From contig CAUEEP010000657.1 of the NCBI GenBank assembly GCA_958450365.1, positions 1-64,000 of the forward strand: DNA of 64,000 nt, given 5' to 3'. Under the pieces are notes generated by a model. It did not search any database. It was given only the letters and a program-made list of their open reading frames with translations, and had not been told where the DNA came from. Made by a program: the position numbers and the translations under genes. Numbering within the stretch: position 1 is the first letter of the stretch; each line of letters begins with the position of its first letter. The DNA is from Mesorhabditis belari. Its lineage: Eukaryota > Nematoda > Chromadorea > Rhabditida > Rhabditidae. Below, one piece after another: positions 30,211 through 42,180 of this stretch.

Positions 30211-30964
30211 CACAAAACGAGACCACACTTGTTACACTTGTTGAGATCTCAATTTCGAACTTTATACGCACGATTCCTGGTTCTTCTATTAAAAAAATCG
30301 AAGTTTTAGAGAAAAACTGTTAAAATGTTTTTGAGGGATGAATTAAGAAAATCGGGGAAAGAAAAGCCAACATTTTTTGTCATTTTCAAGGATTTTTGAG
30401 ACTCAAACTTCCAAATATGAAGATTAGACAGGAAAATCTGAAGAAAATTACGAAATGGAGACAAAAATTGGGAAATTATTGCTGAATCGACCACTTTTTA
30501 TATGAAAAACACATCTGTACCGGGTTGCGACGGGATTTGGGGGAATTGATGAAGAATTAATTCGCGATCGATTAATGAATGCCAATGGGTGCTGTGCGTT
30601 CCAGAATTGGGCTCAGAAAAGCAATTCTGAAGATTTGAATAGTTTTGCTCAATTTATCGGCGTCAAAGGGTGCTGTGCGTTCCAGAATTGCAGCCCGTGT
30701 TCCAATTGATAGACTTCATTTAATAGGCTGCCTTCAAACTGCCTTCAAAACCGACGCTGCCTTCAAACGCAACTTTTTGAATGTTTTCACCTTTGAATAA
30801 AAGCCAAATGCATCGGATTCGAAATATAATAGTATCCAAGTGCTACTTTTTCAACCCCAGTTCACTCGAAACATTCAAAACAAGAGCATGAAGTGTTCTA
30901 GAATCAAATTCCGTCGAAGCTGAATCTTTGTGGGAATCTTGTATTTCAATGATGATTTTTTACA
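30211..30964. other. Spacer with GTGCTGTGCGTTCCAGA repeats, copy A2
   Basis: Counterpart of 6091-6844. The nearly identical tract with super-unit 1 begins at about 30240. Two motif copies near 30592 and 30671. Confidence 0.5.
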
Positions 30965-31295
30965 CATCAGTTTTCGTCTAAAATTGTGCATATTCAATAG
31001 CTTCAGGAGCCATCCATTTTAATGGTAATTTAGCTCCACGAGATTTATAAAACATTTCACTACTGCAACGACATAAGTCAAAATCCGATAGCTGAAAAGA
31101 GACTATTTAAAGTTAATAAAGATAATCCGTGATTAACCTGCATTTTTTTACTTTGACCTTTTTCCAACATTCCCTTAAAGCGCGATTACCGCGTGAGAAA
31201 GAGTCAGCTGGTAGATCTTCACAAAACTTTGACACACAAATTCGACTCACGTCTGAATCGTTCAACTTCTTTCCAGCCAAGGAGTGCTGCATTGA
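30965..31295 (-). pseudogene. Tyrosine kinase remnant K3
   Basis: Twin of K1, differing by one extra T in the run at 31142-31148. The minus-strand frame continues from SMQHSLAGKKLNDSD through the damaged HRD region to the end of the presumed exon. The activation-loop exon again reads LPLKWMAPEAIEYAQF followed by a stop. Confidence 0.7.
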
Positions 31296-32077
31296 TTGAA
31301 ACATATTGAAAAAGGTAAAACGCTACAATTTTAGAGAAAATTTGAGTGTTTTTGGTTTTCTTGTTTCGTTGTGTGTAAATTATATCGTGGATGACCTGGA
31401 TTACGGTAGGTTTCGTCGGGAAACCTACTGTAACTGCAAGCATTTAAGGGAAGAATTTGATGAAATCATTCATTCTTTGGCCTGTCTAGGTTTCTGTGTT
31501 TTTGTCGTGTTTTTAACATTTATTATAGCATATGGTGCAAAATTTTTTCATTCTTTCAAATTTCAAATTCGCAAAGCTTTAAAACGTTTAAAATTCTAGA
31601 ATTTCCCGATTTGTTCAACTAAACGCCATTTCTTAATGCAAAATGATTAGAATTTGATAAATCCAGGATATTTTACGTACTAGACCCCATCTTAAAGCAC
31701 CTCACCTGTTTTAAATTCTATTAGTTTTTTAATTCATTTGTCTAGATCTCGGTTTTTTGTACTGTTTTTAACATTTTTAATACCATACCGTGCCAAATTT
31801 CGCTCAATAATGTAAAAAAATAGACTTGGGTTTTCGTAAAATGCCACTAGAATACATAATTTTATGCGTATTTCTTTGTTTTCTATCTTTATCGGTACCT
31901 AGACCCGTGCAATGGATCACTTTTAGCATTTTAACAAATCTTTTATTGGAAATTCATCATTCACGCTTTAGAAAACAAGCTTTTACTATTGAAAATGCTG
32001 AAAGTGATCCATTGCATTGATCTTTTCCTTAGAAAGATTTATTCTTTTTATTTACAGGTAGAAAGGCGCCATTCAAG
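31296..32077 (+). other. 5' flank of F1 gene A2b
   Basis: Counterpart of 7176-7956, differing in homopolymer lengths only as far as I compared. Contains the short hairpin and the stem-loop. Confidence 0.65.
31908..32016 (+). repeat. F1-upstream stem-loop (A2b)
   Basis: Identical to the A1b copy: one mismatch in about 25 pairs. Confidence 0.8.
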
Positions 32078-33102
32078 ATGCCAATGATGATGTGGAATAT
32101 GACAACATTTCCAATCGAACGTCTTTGCTTTGATCTGAAGTTGGAGGTTTTGGAGGAATTGGATGCAAGAAATGTGATTGAATTGGGGAAAGTCAATCAA
32201 GGATTCCGACGGATGATTTCGGGTCGACGATGGATAGCTTTTGGGCATCACGTTCATGAGATTGATTTTGGGTTTGCTGACGGAAATAAAGCAATCCACA
32301 TCAAGAAGCTGAATTCGTCGAATGAGTCAAGTCGGGTCAGTCTGGATGTCATTCGTCATCTTCCTTTCATAAAAAACATTCGATCGTGCAATGAATTGTG
32401 GTTAGAAAACGATTACGGCCCAATCGAAAAAGAACACGTCGCTTTTCTGAAACAACTTGAGGTAGTGAATTCACTCTATGGCTGTTCGCCTGTTGGCCTG
32501 GGCTTGCTTTCTCATTTGTCAAGCAAGATCAAGAGCTGCGCGTATCTTCCCAGCTTCCTTCAAAAAGTTCCATCAATAAAAGATCTCGTTGAGCATTTCA
32601 TTGCGACTCAACTCAACGAATGTAAAATGGTCGGAGTTCAGTGTTGGGATGATCATGAATTTGAGTTTTACTACAATGCTTTTATAAAGACCCACATCAA
32701 ATATTTTGAAATCGGATGTTACAACGGCGATCACATCGTTCCAGCCATTCAAAGGATTGTTGGCCACGGAATTCCGAGCAAAAACCCCGCAGCGGTGTTG
32801 AGAGTTTCCAACGATTTTATGGACGATATGAAGGCTACAATCGTTGTTTTTCTCAAGGGATATCCAGGAATGAAACAAATCTACAGGAAAAATCGTCAAC
32901 CATTCATTGCATTGGCAAACGATCGTTGGAAGGGAAGCGGATATGACGCTTTGACGATGAAAACTCTGTGTTTGTGTTTCCGACGAAATATCAATGCGAC
33001 GCAAGATTGCATTTACATGTTGTTCTCAGAGGAGATCGATGGAAAGCGTTACATCTATTTTTCGCCTTCTACATCGAGCCCGATGAAATGATCGATCATT
33101 GA
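32078..33102 (+). CDS. F1 F-box-like protein A2b (shift at C-terminus)
   Basis: Open from ATG at 32078 (MPMMMWNMTTFPIERL) for about 325 residues, including the stretch that is shifted in the twin at 7957. Near 33056-33062 it has five T (ctatttttcg) against six in the twin. The last residues become SPSTSSPMK with a stop at 33089-33091 instead of FAFYIEPDEMIDH with a stop at 33100-33102. The two twins thus each carry one run-length shift in different places, which points to sequence errors. F-box-like region at residues 11-50, with a LEELDARNV variant. Confidence 0.7.
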
Positions 33103-33600
33103 TGTTTTGACGTAATTTCTAAACTTTCTAGACTTTCTACACAAAAGTCCGAAATTAAGATATAGTTTCAATTCTTTTTGTACGTTGATGCTTTCTAAGC
33201 CAAAAGCGGCTCGTTCTGTCTATTTACACATTCGGCTCACTTTTTTCATGCACCATGAATAAATTATGATTCTTAACGTTTGTTACTCCTGATAAAAACT
33301 AATATGTAAACCCAAAAATAAGGTTTTCTGAGGAAAATGCCTGAATACCAATCGTTTCTTCGCCGAATCATTCTTTCTTTCCGCTTTGCCTTCTTCGTTT
33401 CGAGTTAGACATGGCTAAAAAAAAGACTTGTTTAATCATTTTGTGTCGGCATTCTAATGGGTTTTATGTATCCGTAAGAAGTGGAATTCTTTTGTTTGGA
33501 CTCCAAATTCGTTGTTGCTGGAATAGATTGACTCGATCTTTTTTAAGATGCTGTATTGGTTGTTCGATCGGCAGGTCAGATCCCAAGTTTTTTCTTGTAC
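33103..33600 (+). other. 3' flank of F1 gene A2b
   Basis: Counterpart of 8982-9480, with the AATAAA context at about 33258-33263. No gene. Confidence 0.55.
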
Positions 33601-34334
33601 GAATTTTAGAGGAAATTTGAGTGTTTTTGGTTTTCTTGTTTCGTTGTGGGTAAATGATATCGTGGATGATCTGGATTACGGTAGGTTTCGTCGGAAAACC
33701 TACTGTAACTGCTGGCATTTATGGAAAGAATTTGACGACAATCTTCATTCTTTTGATCTGTCTTGATTTCGGTGTTTTTGTCGTGTTTTTTGACATTTAT
33801 TATAGTATACGGTTCAAAATTTTTTCATTCTATCAATTTTCAGATTCGCAAAGCTTTAAAACGTTTAAAATTCTAGAATTTCCAAATTTTCTCAACGAAA
33901 CGCCATTTCTGAATGCATTATGATTAGAATTTGACAAATCCAGGGTATTTTAAGCATGAGACCCGATCTTAAAGCACCTCACCTGTTTAAAATGTTGGTT
34001 TTTTAATTCATTTGTCTAGATCTCAGTGTTTTTGTGCTGCTTTTAACATTTTTATAGCATACCGTCCCAAATTTCACCCAATAATGTCAAAAATAGACTT
34101 GGGTTTTGTTAAATTCCACTAGAATACATGATTTTATGCCTATTGTTTTCGTTTTCTATTTTTTTTTCGTTTCTAGACCCGTGTAATGGATTAATTTTAG
34201 CATTTTAACAAATTTTTTTGGAAATTCATCATTCACGCTCTAGAAAACAAGCTTTTACTACTGGAAATGCTGAAAGTGATCCATTGCATTGATCTGCTCC
34301 TGACAAAGAATAATTTTTTTTTTTTACAGGTAGA
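33601..34334 (+). other. 5' flank of F1 gene A2c
   Basis: Counterpart of 9481-10216. It differs in several homopolymer runs (for example near 33590, 33750 and 34160). Confidence 0.6.
34182..34288 (+). repeat. F1-upstream stem-loop (A2c), degraded
   Basis: Same altered 5' arm (tgtaatggattaa) as the A1c copy. Confidence 0.7.
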
Positions 34335-34835
34335 ATGGCGCCAATCGAGATGCGAAATCTGACCACATTTCCAATCGAACGTCTTTGCTTCGATCTGAAG
34401 GTGGAGGTTTTGGAGCAATTGGAGGCAAGAGATGTGATTGAATTGGTGAAAGTCAATCAAGGATTCCAATGGATGATTTCGAATCGACCGTCGATCGTTT
34501 TTGGACCTCATGTGAATGAGATTGGATCTCGTTTTGAGGAACTCAACATCAAAATGTTTGAAGAACAGAAGCTGAATTCGGCGTCACGCATGTCATTGAG
34601 TCTGGATGTCATTATTCATCTTAGTTTCATCCAAGGCATTCGATCATGTGATCTATTGTGGATGAGCAAGTATTACGACAGCCTTTTACTTCGTGACAAG
34701 AGAAGCAGATATCAAAGTTTCACGATGAAAGCTCTGCGTTTCCAATATCGACAAAATATCGATACGACGAAAGATTGGATCTACATGTTGTTCTCGAATC
34801 AATTGCTCGCCTTTTACGTCAAGCGGATTAAATGA
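34335..34835 (+). pseudogene. F1 F-box-like gene A2c, internally deleted
   Basis: Identical in protein to 10217-10717: 166 residues with the F-box-like region kept, the centre removed at SKYYDS and the end altered to FYVKRIK. The preserved open frame in two copies could mean recent duplication rather than function. Confidence 0.7.
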
Positions 34836-35834
34836 TCGATCATTGATGTTTTATTGCTGTATTTTGCTGGCCTTACATTGCCTTTTCGTGCTTTAAATCC
34901 GGTTTTTGCCTTTAAGCTAGCATTAACTCATCTTATCAATTTATCGGAGATTTATCAAACCGAAACTTTTAAATTTGTAGGGTCAATGCCAGTTTTTCAT
35001 GACTCTTTCTTGTGTCTTCTTGATTATTTATTCTTTCTGTCTACTACATGTTTGCACATTTATTCTTTCTGTCTACATGTGAAATTTGATCTCCGTTGAT
35101 TTGAATTTCCATCTCTTTGATTGAATTTTTATTTAATTCGCTTCCCTAAGATATTTGAATTTGACTCACTTTCCAAGCTTTCTTTACAAAGTTCCAAAAC
35201 TAAAATATAATTTAAATTCTTTTCTGTACGTTTATGTTTTCTAAGCCAAAAGCGGCTGCTTTTACGTATTTACATATTTGGCTCACTTTTTTCATGCAAC
35301 ATGAATAAAGTATGATTCTTAACGCTGGTACTCCTGTTAAAAGTTAATATGTAAAACCAAAAATAAGGTTTCCTGGGGAAGATGCCTGAATACCAATCGT
35401 TTCTTCACCGAATCATTCTTGCTTTCCGCTTCACCTTTTTCGTTTCGGCTCAGATATCGCTGAAAAAAGGCTTATCTAATCTGATCATTTTATATCGCTA
35501 TTCTAATGGGTTTGATGTATCCGTAAGAAGTTAAATTCTGTTGTTTGAACTCCAAATTCGTTGTTGCTGGAATGGATTGACTCGATCCTTTTAAAGACAC
35601 CTTATCGGTTGTGCTCTATATAACGTAAAAAGGGTACCTTCCATTGCGTTATAGAGAGAGTCAACTGTACGTAAAAAGTTAGCCATAAGGAAACTGTCAG
35701 TTTTTACCTTATCCAACGGATCTCTGATCAAACACAACAAATCTCCTAATTCACATTGAATTGAATTGAATTTATTGAATTTATTGAATTTATTGAATTT
35801 ATTGAATAATGTATTTCCTTAATAGACTGGCAAA
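34836..35834 (+). other. 3' flank of A2c with microsatellite
   Basis: Counterpart of 10718-11719. The ttgaa/tttattgaat array lies at about 35756-35811. No gene. Confidence 0.5.
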
Positions 35835-36440
35835 ATTTCAGGCGTGAAAGCGATAGTTGTCAGCAGGCGCAGGTACCCAGGTTTAGACTCGATCTGCTGT
35901 TACTTTTTAACACCGAAGTCCCCAAGAATCAATCCAATTCGAAATCTTTTTGCATTATTTTGTAGAGGAGATTCAGGGCTTTCTAATCGTGTACAACTTA
36001 TTGGATGCGGCTTGCAATTTTTTTTTAAAAATATGTGAGCGCTGGTTTCATTCCCATTACCCTAATAAAACTAAGGACCCCAATTAAACTTCAAATTCCT
36101 TCCTTGATTCATTCAATCCTAGTGAAAACTTTTTAGATCTCAAACAAAATTGTTCTTGAGTTTGCTAAATTCTTTCATAGCGTTTACAATAACCTAAAGA
36201 AGCCTTTCTGGCTTCTCCACCTTTCCACCACCAGATCCCACCACAAGTAAATTTTCCCCTTACAGCTCCGACATCGAAGCTTCTTTTAAAAAGTTGAGCC
36301 CAAAAAATCGTTGTCAGCAGTTGTCAGTTGAGAGCCAAAAAATCGCCTAGTCTAGACAAAATTACTGCTTTTGCTCTAAAAAAACCTGCAAAGTTCTAAT
36401 CTATCCTCTTGCTAAATTCTTTTTATTTTCAGATACAAGA
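35835..36440 (+). other. 5' flank of F2 gene B2
   Basis: Counterpart of 11720-12327. Acceptor TTTTATTTTCAG ends at 36432. Confidence 0.55.
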
Positions 36441-36996
36441 ATGTCGGTTGCAAAAAATCGGTGAACGCAACGGCAACGATGATTTGCCATTGGAACTGAT
36501 TGGGAAAATCGCACCCTATCTCGATGTGAAAGACGTGCTGAAATTGATGATGGTGAACAAGAGGCTCTACTCGAGCTATGCGAAGAATCAATCGATCGTT
36601 TTTGGAAAGCACGTCGTTGTGGTTGCCCTGGGACAGAGCTCCGAACTAAAAAATTTGATCAAGACGTTCGTCGATTCTCCGTTTTTTCAATTGAATGCAA
36701 CTCTTCTTCCTTTCGTCAAACGGATCGATTCATGCGACGAGTTAGAATGTTTCAATGCCAAATGGCCCTATGGAATCTTCTTAGACCAGTTGAAATCCGT
36801 GAACCAACTCCAGTCCAGTTCAGACAACGAATACGACGATTTATGCGAGGATGGCAGGCGCTACACTGGAATGTTCCTAAACCAGTTGAAATCCGTGAAC
36901 CAACTCGACGCCCGTGTTTACATGAAGGAAGATTACCTGAAGTTCCTCAACAATTTTCGTGGATCGGTCAAAAAGAATGAGGATGAGGAATTTTAG
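36441..36996 (+). CDS. F2 F-box-like protein B2 (frame shifted just after ATG)
   Basis: Open frame from upstream of the acceptor to TAG at 36996 covers the whole F-box (LPLELIGKIAPYLDVKDVL, MMVNKRLYSSYAKNQ) and both GMFL/GIFL-QLKSVNQL repeats, ending NEDEEF. But the ATG at 36441 is in another frame because of a six-A run (gcaaaaaatcgg). With five it would join. The twin at 12328 has the same run, so this is either a real lesion older than the duplication or a reproducible sequencing error. Alternatively an upstream exon supplies the start through the acceptor at 36432 in the IQECRLQKIG frame. Three residues longer in the F-box loop than A2 (KDVLKLMM versus NDVMM). Confidence 0.6.
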
Positions 36997-37433
36997 GAGA
37001 CTAGTGCAAAGGATGTCATAATCTTCGTCAGAATTTGAGGAGGCATAAAAATCTGATCGATTTAGAGGATCTAGTATACACACCGCCGCTTTGTCAGAAT
37101 CAAAACCACAATGCAAACAGACTTGATCCCTTTCCTTCGGAGTAAAACAGGTTGAACGAATTTTGAATCCGATTCAGGAATGGTTAGAGCCCGGAAGAGG
37201 CGGCAAACTTTGCAGATCGACCACCTTGCCCAGACAGTCATAAATCGTCATCACTAAACTAGAAAAGCGGCAGAAAGTAGGAAATGTATTTAAAATGAAA
37301 AGAGAGCTAGTAATAAGGAAACTTTCAAGTGAAATAGTGGGATGATGAGACTTATCAAATGACAATAAAAGAAATTACCTATACAAAAAGTTTACAAATC
37401 CACACGATACTAAAGTAATCACAGCAAAACAAT
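36997..37433. other. F2-to-M spacer, copy B2
   Basis: Counterpart of 12867-13319. No independent gene evident. Confidence 0.4.
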
Positions 37434-37638
37434 ATGGATCAGGATAATGCAGAAGAAGAAAGCTCTATCAGATTAATTTTGTTTAACTATCTTTTGTACA
37501 AAAAGGGAATGGAAAGTAATCGAATTGAGGTAAAACATGTGGAATAAAACTCTATTTTTACCTCTTCCCTTCCAGACATACCTACGAATAGTAGACGAAG
37601 CTGCCAATTGCAACACTCAGCTATTTCGACTCGTTTGA
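37434..37638 (+). CDS. Candidate 52-residue two-exon protein (module M)
   Basis: Exon 1 37434-37529 encodes MDQDNAEEESSIRLILF to MESNRIE and ends GAG|GTAAAA. A 46-base intron ends CTTCCCTTCCAG at 37575. Exon 2 37576-37638 encodes TYLRIVDEAANCNTQLFRLV and a TGA. The intron length and borders are typical for nematodes, the intron is in phase 0, and exon 1 is maintained in copies on both strands. No family recognised. An acidic start (NAEEE) is the only composition feature. It lies between F2 and F1 genes. It may instead be the surviving 5' part of a longer gene whose later exons are the KLYAASRAALL tail found in minus-strand copies. Confidence 0.4.
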
Positions 37639-38446
37639 AATCGATAAACGAGTCAGTCAAACGAGTCACTTAGAACGAGAACAACTACAATAAAATGAAG
37701 GATTCCTTGACATCAAACACAAACACAACAAACAACGCTGAAACCCATACACTCGTTTGGTAGATTCTGACCGATGCCTTAATCAATGCCTAAAAAGGTT
37801 CGTACAAGAACAAACTCAGGATCTGAGGTGCCGATCGAACAACCAATGCATCGATTCCGTCAACAACGAATTTGGAGTCCAAACAAAAGAATTCAACTTG
37901 TTACGGATACATAAACCACATTAGAATGCCGATATAAAATGATTCGAAAAGTCTTTTTTCTTTTCTAGATGAGTCTTTTTTTTATCCATGTCCAACTCGA
38001 AACGAAGAAGGCAAAGCGGAAAGGAAGAATGATTCGGCGAAGAAACGATTGGTATTCAGGCATTTTCCTCAGAAAACCTTATTTTTGGGTTTACAAATTA
38101 ATTTTTGACAGGAGTAACAAGCGTTAAGAATCATAATTTATTCATGGTGCATGAAAAAAGTGAGCCGAATATGTAAATAGACAGAAGGAGCCGCTTTTGG
38201 CTTAGAAAAGATAACCGTAGAGAAAAGCATTGAAACTATATTTTAGTTTTGGAATTTTGTACAGAAAGTTTAGAAATTGAGTCAAATTCAAATATCTTAG
38301 GGAAGGGAATTAAACAAAAATTCAATCCAAGAAATCTAAATTCAAATTCTCGGAGATTGAGATTAGTTAAGGCTAGCTTAAATACAAAAACAGAATTTAA
38401 AGCACGCAAAGACAATGTAAGACCAGTAAAATATAGCAATAAAACA
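37639..38446. other. Spacer and 3' flank of F1 gene B2d
   Basis: Counterpart of 13526-14332. Minus-strand polyadenylation-type AATAAA complement at about 38136-38141. No gene. Confidence 0.5.
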
Positions 38447-39463
38447 TCAATGATCGATCATTTCATCGGGCTTGAGGTAGAAGGCGAAGAAATTGAGTAT
38501 CTGAGTACCCTCGGCGCGAAATTGATCGAAGGACAACACGTAGATGCAATCTCGCGTCGCAGTGATATTTTGTCGGAAACACAGAGCTTTCATCCAGAAA
38601 CTTTGATCGTATAGGCTTCCCTTGTCACGATCGTTTGCTAACGCAATCAATGGTTGATGATTTTTCCCGTAGATTTGTTTCATTCCTGGATATCCCTTGA
38701 GGAAAACGATGACTGCAGGCTTCTTATATTCTTCAAAATCGTCGTAGTTGAAGAAAATTCGACCAACCGCTGCGGGGTTTTTGCTCGGAATTCCGTGCCT
38801 AACAATCGTTTGAATAGCTGGAAGAATGATATCTTCGTTGTAACAACGCATTCCCACATCATTGATGTGGGTCTTTACAAAAGCATTGTAGTAAAACTGA
38901 AATTCATCAACATTCGAACAATGAACTGTGACTCTTTCACATTCGTTGAGTTGAGCCTCAATGAAATGCCCAAAAAGACCTTTTATTGATGGAGCTTCTT
39001 GAAGGAAGCTGGGAAGATCCGCGTATTCCTTGATCTTGATTGACAAATGAGAAAGCAACTCCATGCGCTGAGGCGCATACAAATAGAGTGAATTCACTAC
39101 CTCAAGTTGTTTCAGAAAAGCGGCAGGATCCTTGTCGATTGGGCCGTAATCGTTTTCTATCCACAATTGATTGCACGATCGAATGTTTTTTATGAAAGGA
39201 AGATGACGAATGACATCCAGACCTGAGTTCCATTCATTCAGCCTCTTGATGTTGATTCTTTCCACATAAAGTTCAATCGCATCCACATGATGTCCAAAAA
39301 TGATCGATGGTCGACTCGAAATCATCCATTGGAATCCTTGATTGACTTTCACCAATTCAATCACATCTCTTGCTTCCAATTGCTCCAAAACCTCCACCTT
39401 CAGATCGAAGCAAAGACGTTCGATTGGAAATGTTGTCATATTTCGCATCTTGAATGGCATCAT
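38447..39463 (-). CDS. F1 F-box-like protein B2d, intact, 338 residues
   Basis: Open from ATGATG at 39463 to TGA. F-box-like segment residues 11-50 (LEVLEQLEARDVIEL, VNQGFQWM). Distinguishing features: HHVDAIELYVERIN, a FGHFIEAQLNECERV stretch, NPAAVGRIFFNYDDFEEYKK around residues 245-265, and RAEGTQILNFF before the common LKPDEMIDH end. Acceptor TTTACAG precedes. The flank between this gene and B2e is short, so the two may be expressed from closely spaced but separate starts. Both copies of the acceptor and stem-loop are present. Confidence 0.78.
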   Translation of the reverse strand: MMPFKMRNMTTFPIERLCFDLKVEVLEQLEARDVIELVKVNQGFQWMISSRPSIIFGHHVDAIELYVERINIKRLNEWNSGLDVIRHLPFIKNIRSCNQLWIENDYGPIDKDPAAFLKQLEVVNSLYLYAPQRMELLSHLSIKIKEYADLPSFLQEAPSIKGLFGHFIEAQLNECERVTVHCSNVDEFQFYYNAFVKTHINDVGMRCYNEDIILPAIQTIVRHGIPSKNPAAVGRIFFNYDDFEEYKKPAVIVFLKGYPGMKQIYGKNHQPLIALANDRDKGSLYDQSFWMKALCFRQNITATRDCIYVLSFDQFRAEGTQILNFFAFYLKPDEMIDH

Positions 39464-39870
39464 GAATGGCGCCTTTCTACCTGTAAATAAAAAGAATTAT
39501 TCTTTGTACAGAGCAGATCAATGCAATGGATCACTTTCAGCATTTCCAGTAGCAAAAGCCTGTTTTCTAAAGCGTGAATGATGAATTTCCAATAAAAGAT
39601 TTGTTAAATAGCTAAAAGTGATCCATTGCAGTGATCTAGTACCGATAAAGATAGAAAACAAAGAAATACGCATAAAATCACCTATTCTAGTGGAATCAAC
39701 AAAACCCAAGTCTATTTTTTACATTATTGAGTGAAATTTGGCACGGTGTGGTATAAAAATGTTAAAAAAGCACAAAAACACTGAGATCTAAACAAATGAA
39801 TTAAAAAACTAAGATTTTAAACAGGCGAGGCGCTTTAAGAAGGGTCTCATGCTTAAAATATCCTGGATTT
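39464..39870 (-). other. Shortened 5' flank of F1 gene B2d
   Basis: Counterpart of 15350-15740 with the same truncation after 'cctggatttgtct', joined to 'gaggtgccgatcgaac'. Confidence 0.55.
39522..39630 (-). repeat. F1-upstream stem-loop (B2d)
   Basis: Same as the B1d copy: 20-base arms with one mismatch. Confidence 0.75.
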
Positions 39871-40370
39871 GTCTGAGGTGCCGATCGAACAACCAATCAA
39901 GTATCTAAACAAGATTGAGTCAATCGATTCCGTCAACAACGAATTTGGAGTCCAAACAAAAGAATTCAACTTGTTGCGGATACAATGCCCATTAGAACCC
40001 ATTAGAATGCCGATATAAAATGATTAAACAAGTCTTTTTTTATCTTTTTTAGATGAATCTTTTTTCAGCCATGTCTGAGCCGAAACGAAGAAGGCAAAGA
40101 AAGAATGATTCGGTGAAGAAAAAATTGGTATTCAGGCATTTTCCCCAGAAAACCTTATTTTTGGCTTTACGTATTAATTTTTAATAGGAGTAACAAGCGT
40201 TAAGAATCATCCTTTATTCATGGTGCATGAAAAAAGTGAGCTGAACATGTAAATACGTAGAAGGAGCCGCTTTTGGCCTAGAAAACATAAATGTAGAGAA
40301 AAGAAAAGAAAAAACAGAATTTAAATCAGGCAAAGACAATGTAAGGCCAGTCAAATATAGTAATAAAACA
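39871..40370 (-). other. 3' flank of F1 gene B2e
   Basis: Counterpart of 15741-16257. AATAAA complement at about 40211-40216, about 155 bases past the stop. Confidence 0.5.
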
Positions 40371-41396
40371 TCAATCATCGATCATTTCATCGGGCTTGAT
40401 GTAAAAGGCGAGAAATTGACTCGAGGACACCATGTAGATGCAATCTCGCGTCGTATTGATATTTCGTCGGAAACACAGAGTTTTCATCTTGTAACTTCGA
40501 TATCTGCTTCCCTTGTCACAATCGTTTGCCAATGCAACGATTGGTTGACGATTTTCCTCCTTGATTTGTTTCATTCCTGGATATCCCTTGAGAAAAACAA
40601 CGATTGTAGCCTTCATATCGTCCAGATAATAGCCGGAAACTCTCACAGCCGCTGCGGGGTTTTTGCTCGGAATTCCGTGGCTAACAATCGTTTGAAGAAT
40701 GGCTGGAAGAATGATATCTGCGTTGTAACAATGCATTCCAACATCATTGATGTGGGTCTTTACAAAAGCATTGTAGTAAAACTGAAATTCATCATCATTC
40801 GAACAATGAACTCTGACTGTTTCACATTCATTGAGTTGAGTCTCAATGAAATGCCCAACGAGATCTTTTATTGATGGGGCTTTTCGAATGAAGCTGGGAA
40901 GTTCCGCGTATCTCTTGATCTTAATTGACAAATGAGAAAGCAAGTCCAGGCGGACAGGCGCACACCAATCCAAATAGAGTGAATTCACTGCCTCTAATTG
41001 TTTCAGAAAAGCGGTGTGATTCTTGCCGATTGGAATGTTGTAAGACTCGTTCATCAACAATTGGTTGCACGAGCGAATGTTTTTGTAAAAAGGAAAATCA
41101 CGAATGACATCCAGACGGACTGAACTGACCTCAAGTGCCTTCCCCTCAAGTGGCTTCAGCTTCATGATGTTGATTGCTTCAAATAAGTCTGAGTCCAAAT
41201 AAAGTTCAATCTCATGGACATGATGTCCAAAAACGATCGATGGTCGACTCGAAATCATCCATTGGAATCCTTGATTGACTTTCACCAATTCAATCACATC
41301 TCTTGCGTCCAATTGCTCCAAAACCTCCAACTTCAGATCGAAGCAAAGACGTTCGATTGGAAATGTTGTCAGATTTCGCATCTCGAATGGCATCAT
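40371..41396 (-). CDS. F1 F-box-like protein B2e, intact, 341 residues
   Basis: Open twin of 16258-17283. F-box-like region residues 11-50 with the family-standard LTTFPIERL (the twin has LTIFPIERL). FPFYKNIRSCN replaces FPFIKNIRSCN owing to a two-base change. Contains the KPLEGKALEVSS insertion and the aberrant final aspartate (DEMIDD). Acceptor and stem-loop upstream. Beyond about 41430 the two super-units diverge more strongly. Confidence 0.78.
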   Translation of the reverse strand: MMPFEMRNLTTFPIERLCFDLKLEVLEQLDARDVIELVKVNQGFQWMISSRPSIVFGHHVHEIELYLDSDLFEAINIMKLKPLEGKALEVSSVRLDVIRDFPFYKNIRSCNQLLMNESYNIPIGKNHTAFLKQLEAVNSLYLDWCAPVRLDLLSHLSIKIKRYAELPSFIRKAPSIKDLVGHFIETQLNECETVRVHCSNDDEFQFYYNAFVKTHINDVGMHCYNADIILPAILQTIVSHGIPSKNPAAAVRVSGYYLDDMKATIVVFLKGYPGMKQIKEENRQPIVALANDCDKGSRYRSYKMKTLCFRRNINTTRDCIYMVSSSQFLAFYIKPDEMIDD

Positions 41397-42180
41397 GAAT
41401 GGCGCCTTTCTACCTGTAAATAAAAAGAATTATTCTTTGTAAAGAGCAGAACAATGCAATGGATCACTTTCAACATTTTTAATAGTAAAATCTTATTTTC
41501 TAAAGCCTGAATGATGAATTTCCAATCAAAAAAAATTGTAAGGAGCCGATCAATGCAATAAAAGATTTGTTAAAATGCTAGAAGTGATCGATTGCACGGG
41601 TCTAGTAACGAAAAAGAGAGAAAACGAAAGAAACACGCATAAAATCATGTGTTCTAGTGGAATTTTAACAAAAATCGGGGTCTATTTTTTACATTATTGG
41701 GTGAAATTTGGCACGATATGGTATAAAAATGTTAAAAAAGCACAAAAAGACTGAGATCTAGATAAATGAATTAAAAAACCAATATTTTAAACAGGTGAGG
41801 TGATTTAAGATGGGGTCTCATGCTTAAAATATGCTGGCTTTGTCAAATTCTAAGCATTTTGGATAAAGAAATGGGGTTTAGTTGAGAAAATCGGGAAATT
41901 CTAGATTTTGGAACGTTTTAAAGCTTTGTGAATATGAAATTTGAAAGAATGAAAAAAATTTTGCACCGTATGGTATAATAAAGGTTAAAAACACGACAAA
42001 AACACAGAAATCTAGACAGGGCAAAGAATGAATGATTTCATCAAATTCTTCCCTTAAATGCTAGCAGTTATAGAAGGTTTTTCGACGAAACTTACCGTAA
42101 TCCAGATCATCCACGATATAATTTACACTTCAAGCCACAAAATACAAAACACTTGTACTCAAATTTGAAAGCATACCCTT
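41397..42180 (-). other. 5' flank of F1 gene B2e
   Basis: Counterpart of 17284-18060, with more differences. It includes the gene's acceptor and stem-loop. Confidence 0.55.
41455..41596 (-). repeat. F1-upstream stem-loop (B2e), with insertion
   Basis: Carries the same 33-base loop insertion and G for C arm change as the B1e copy. Confidence 0.7.
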
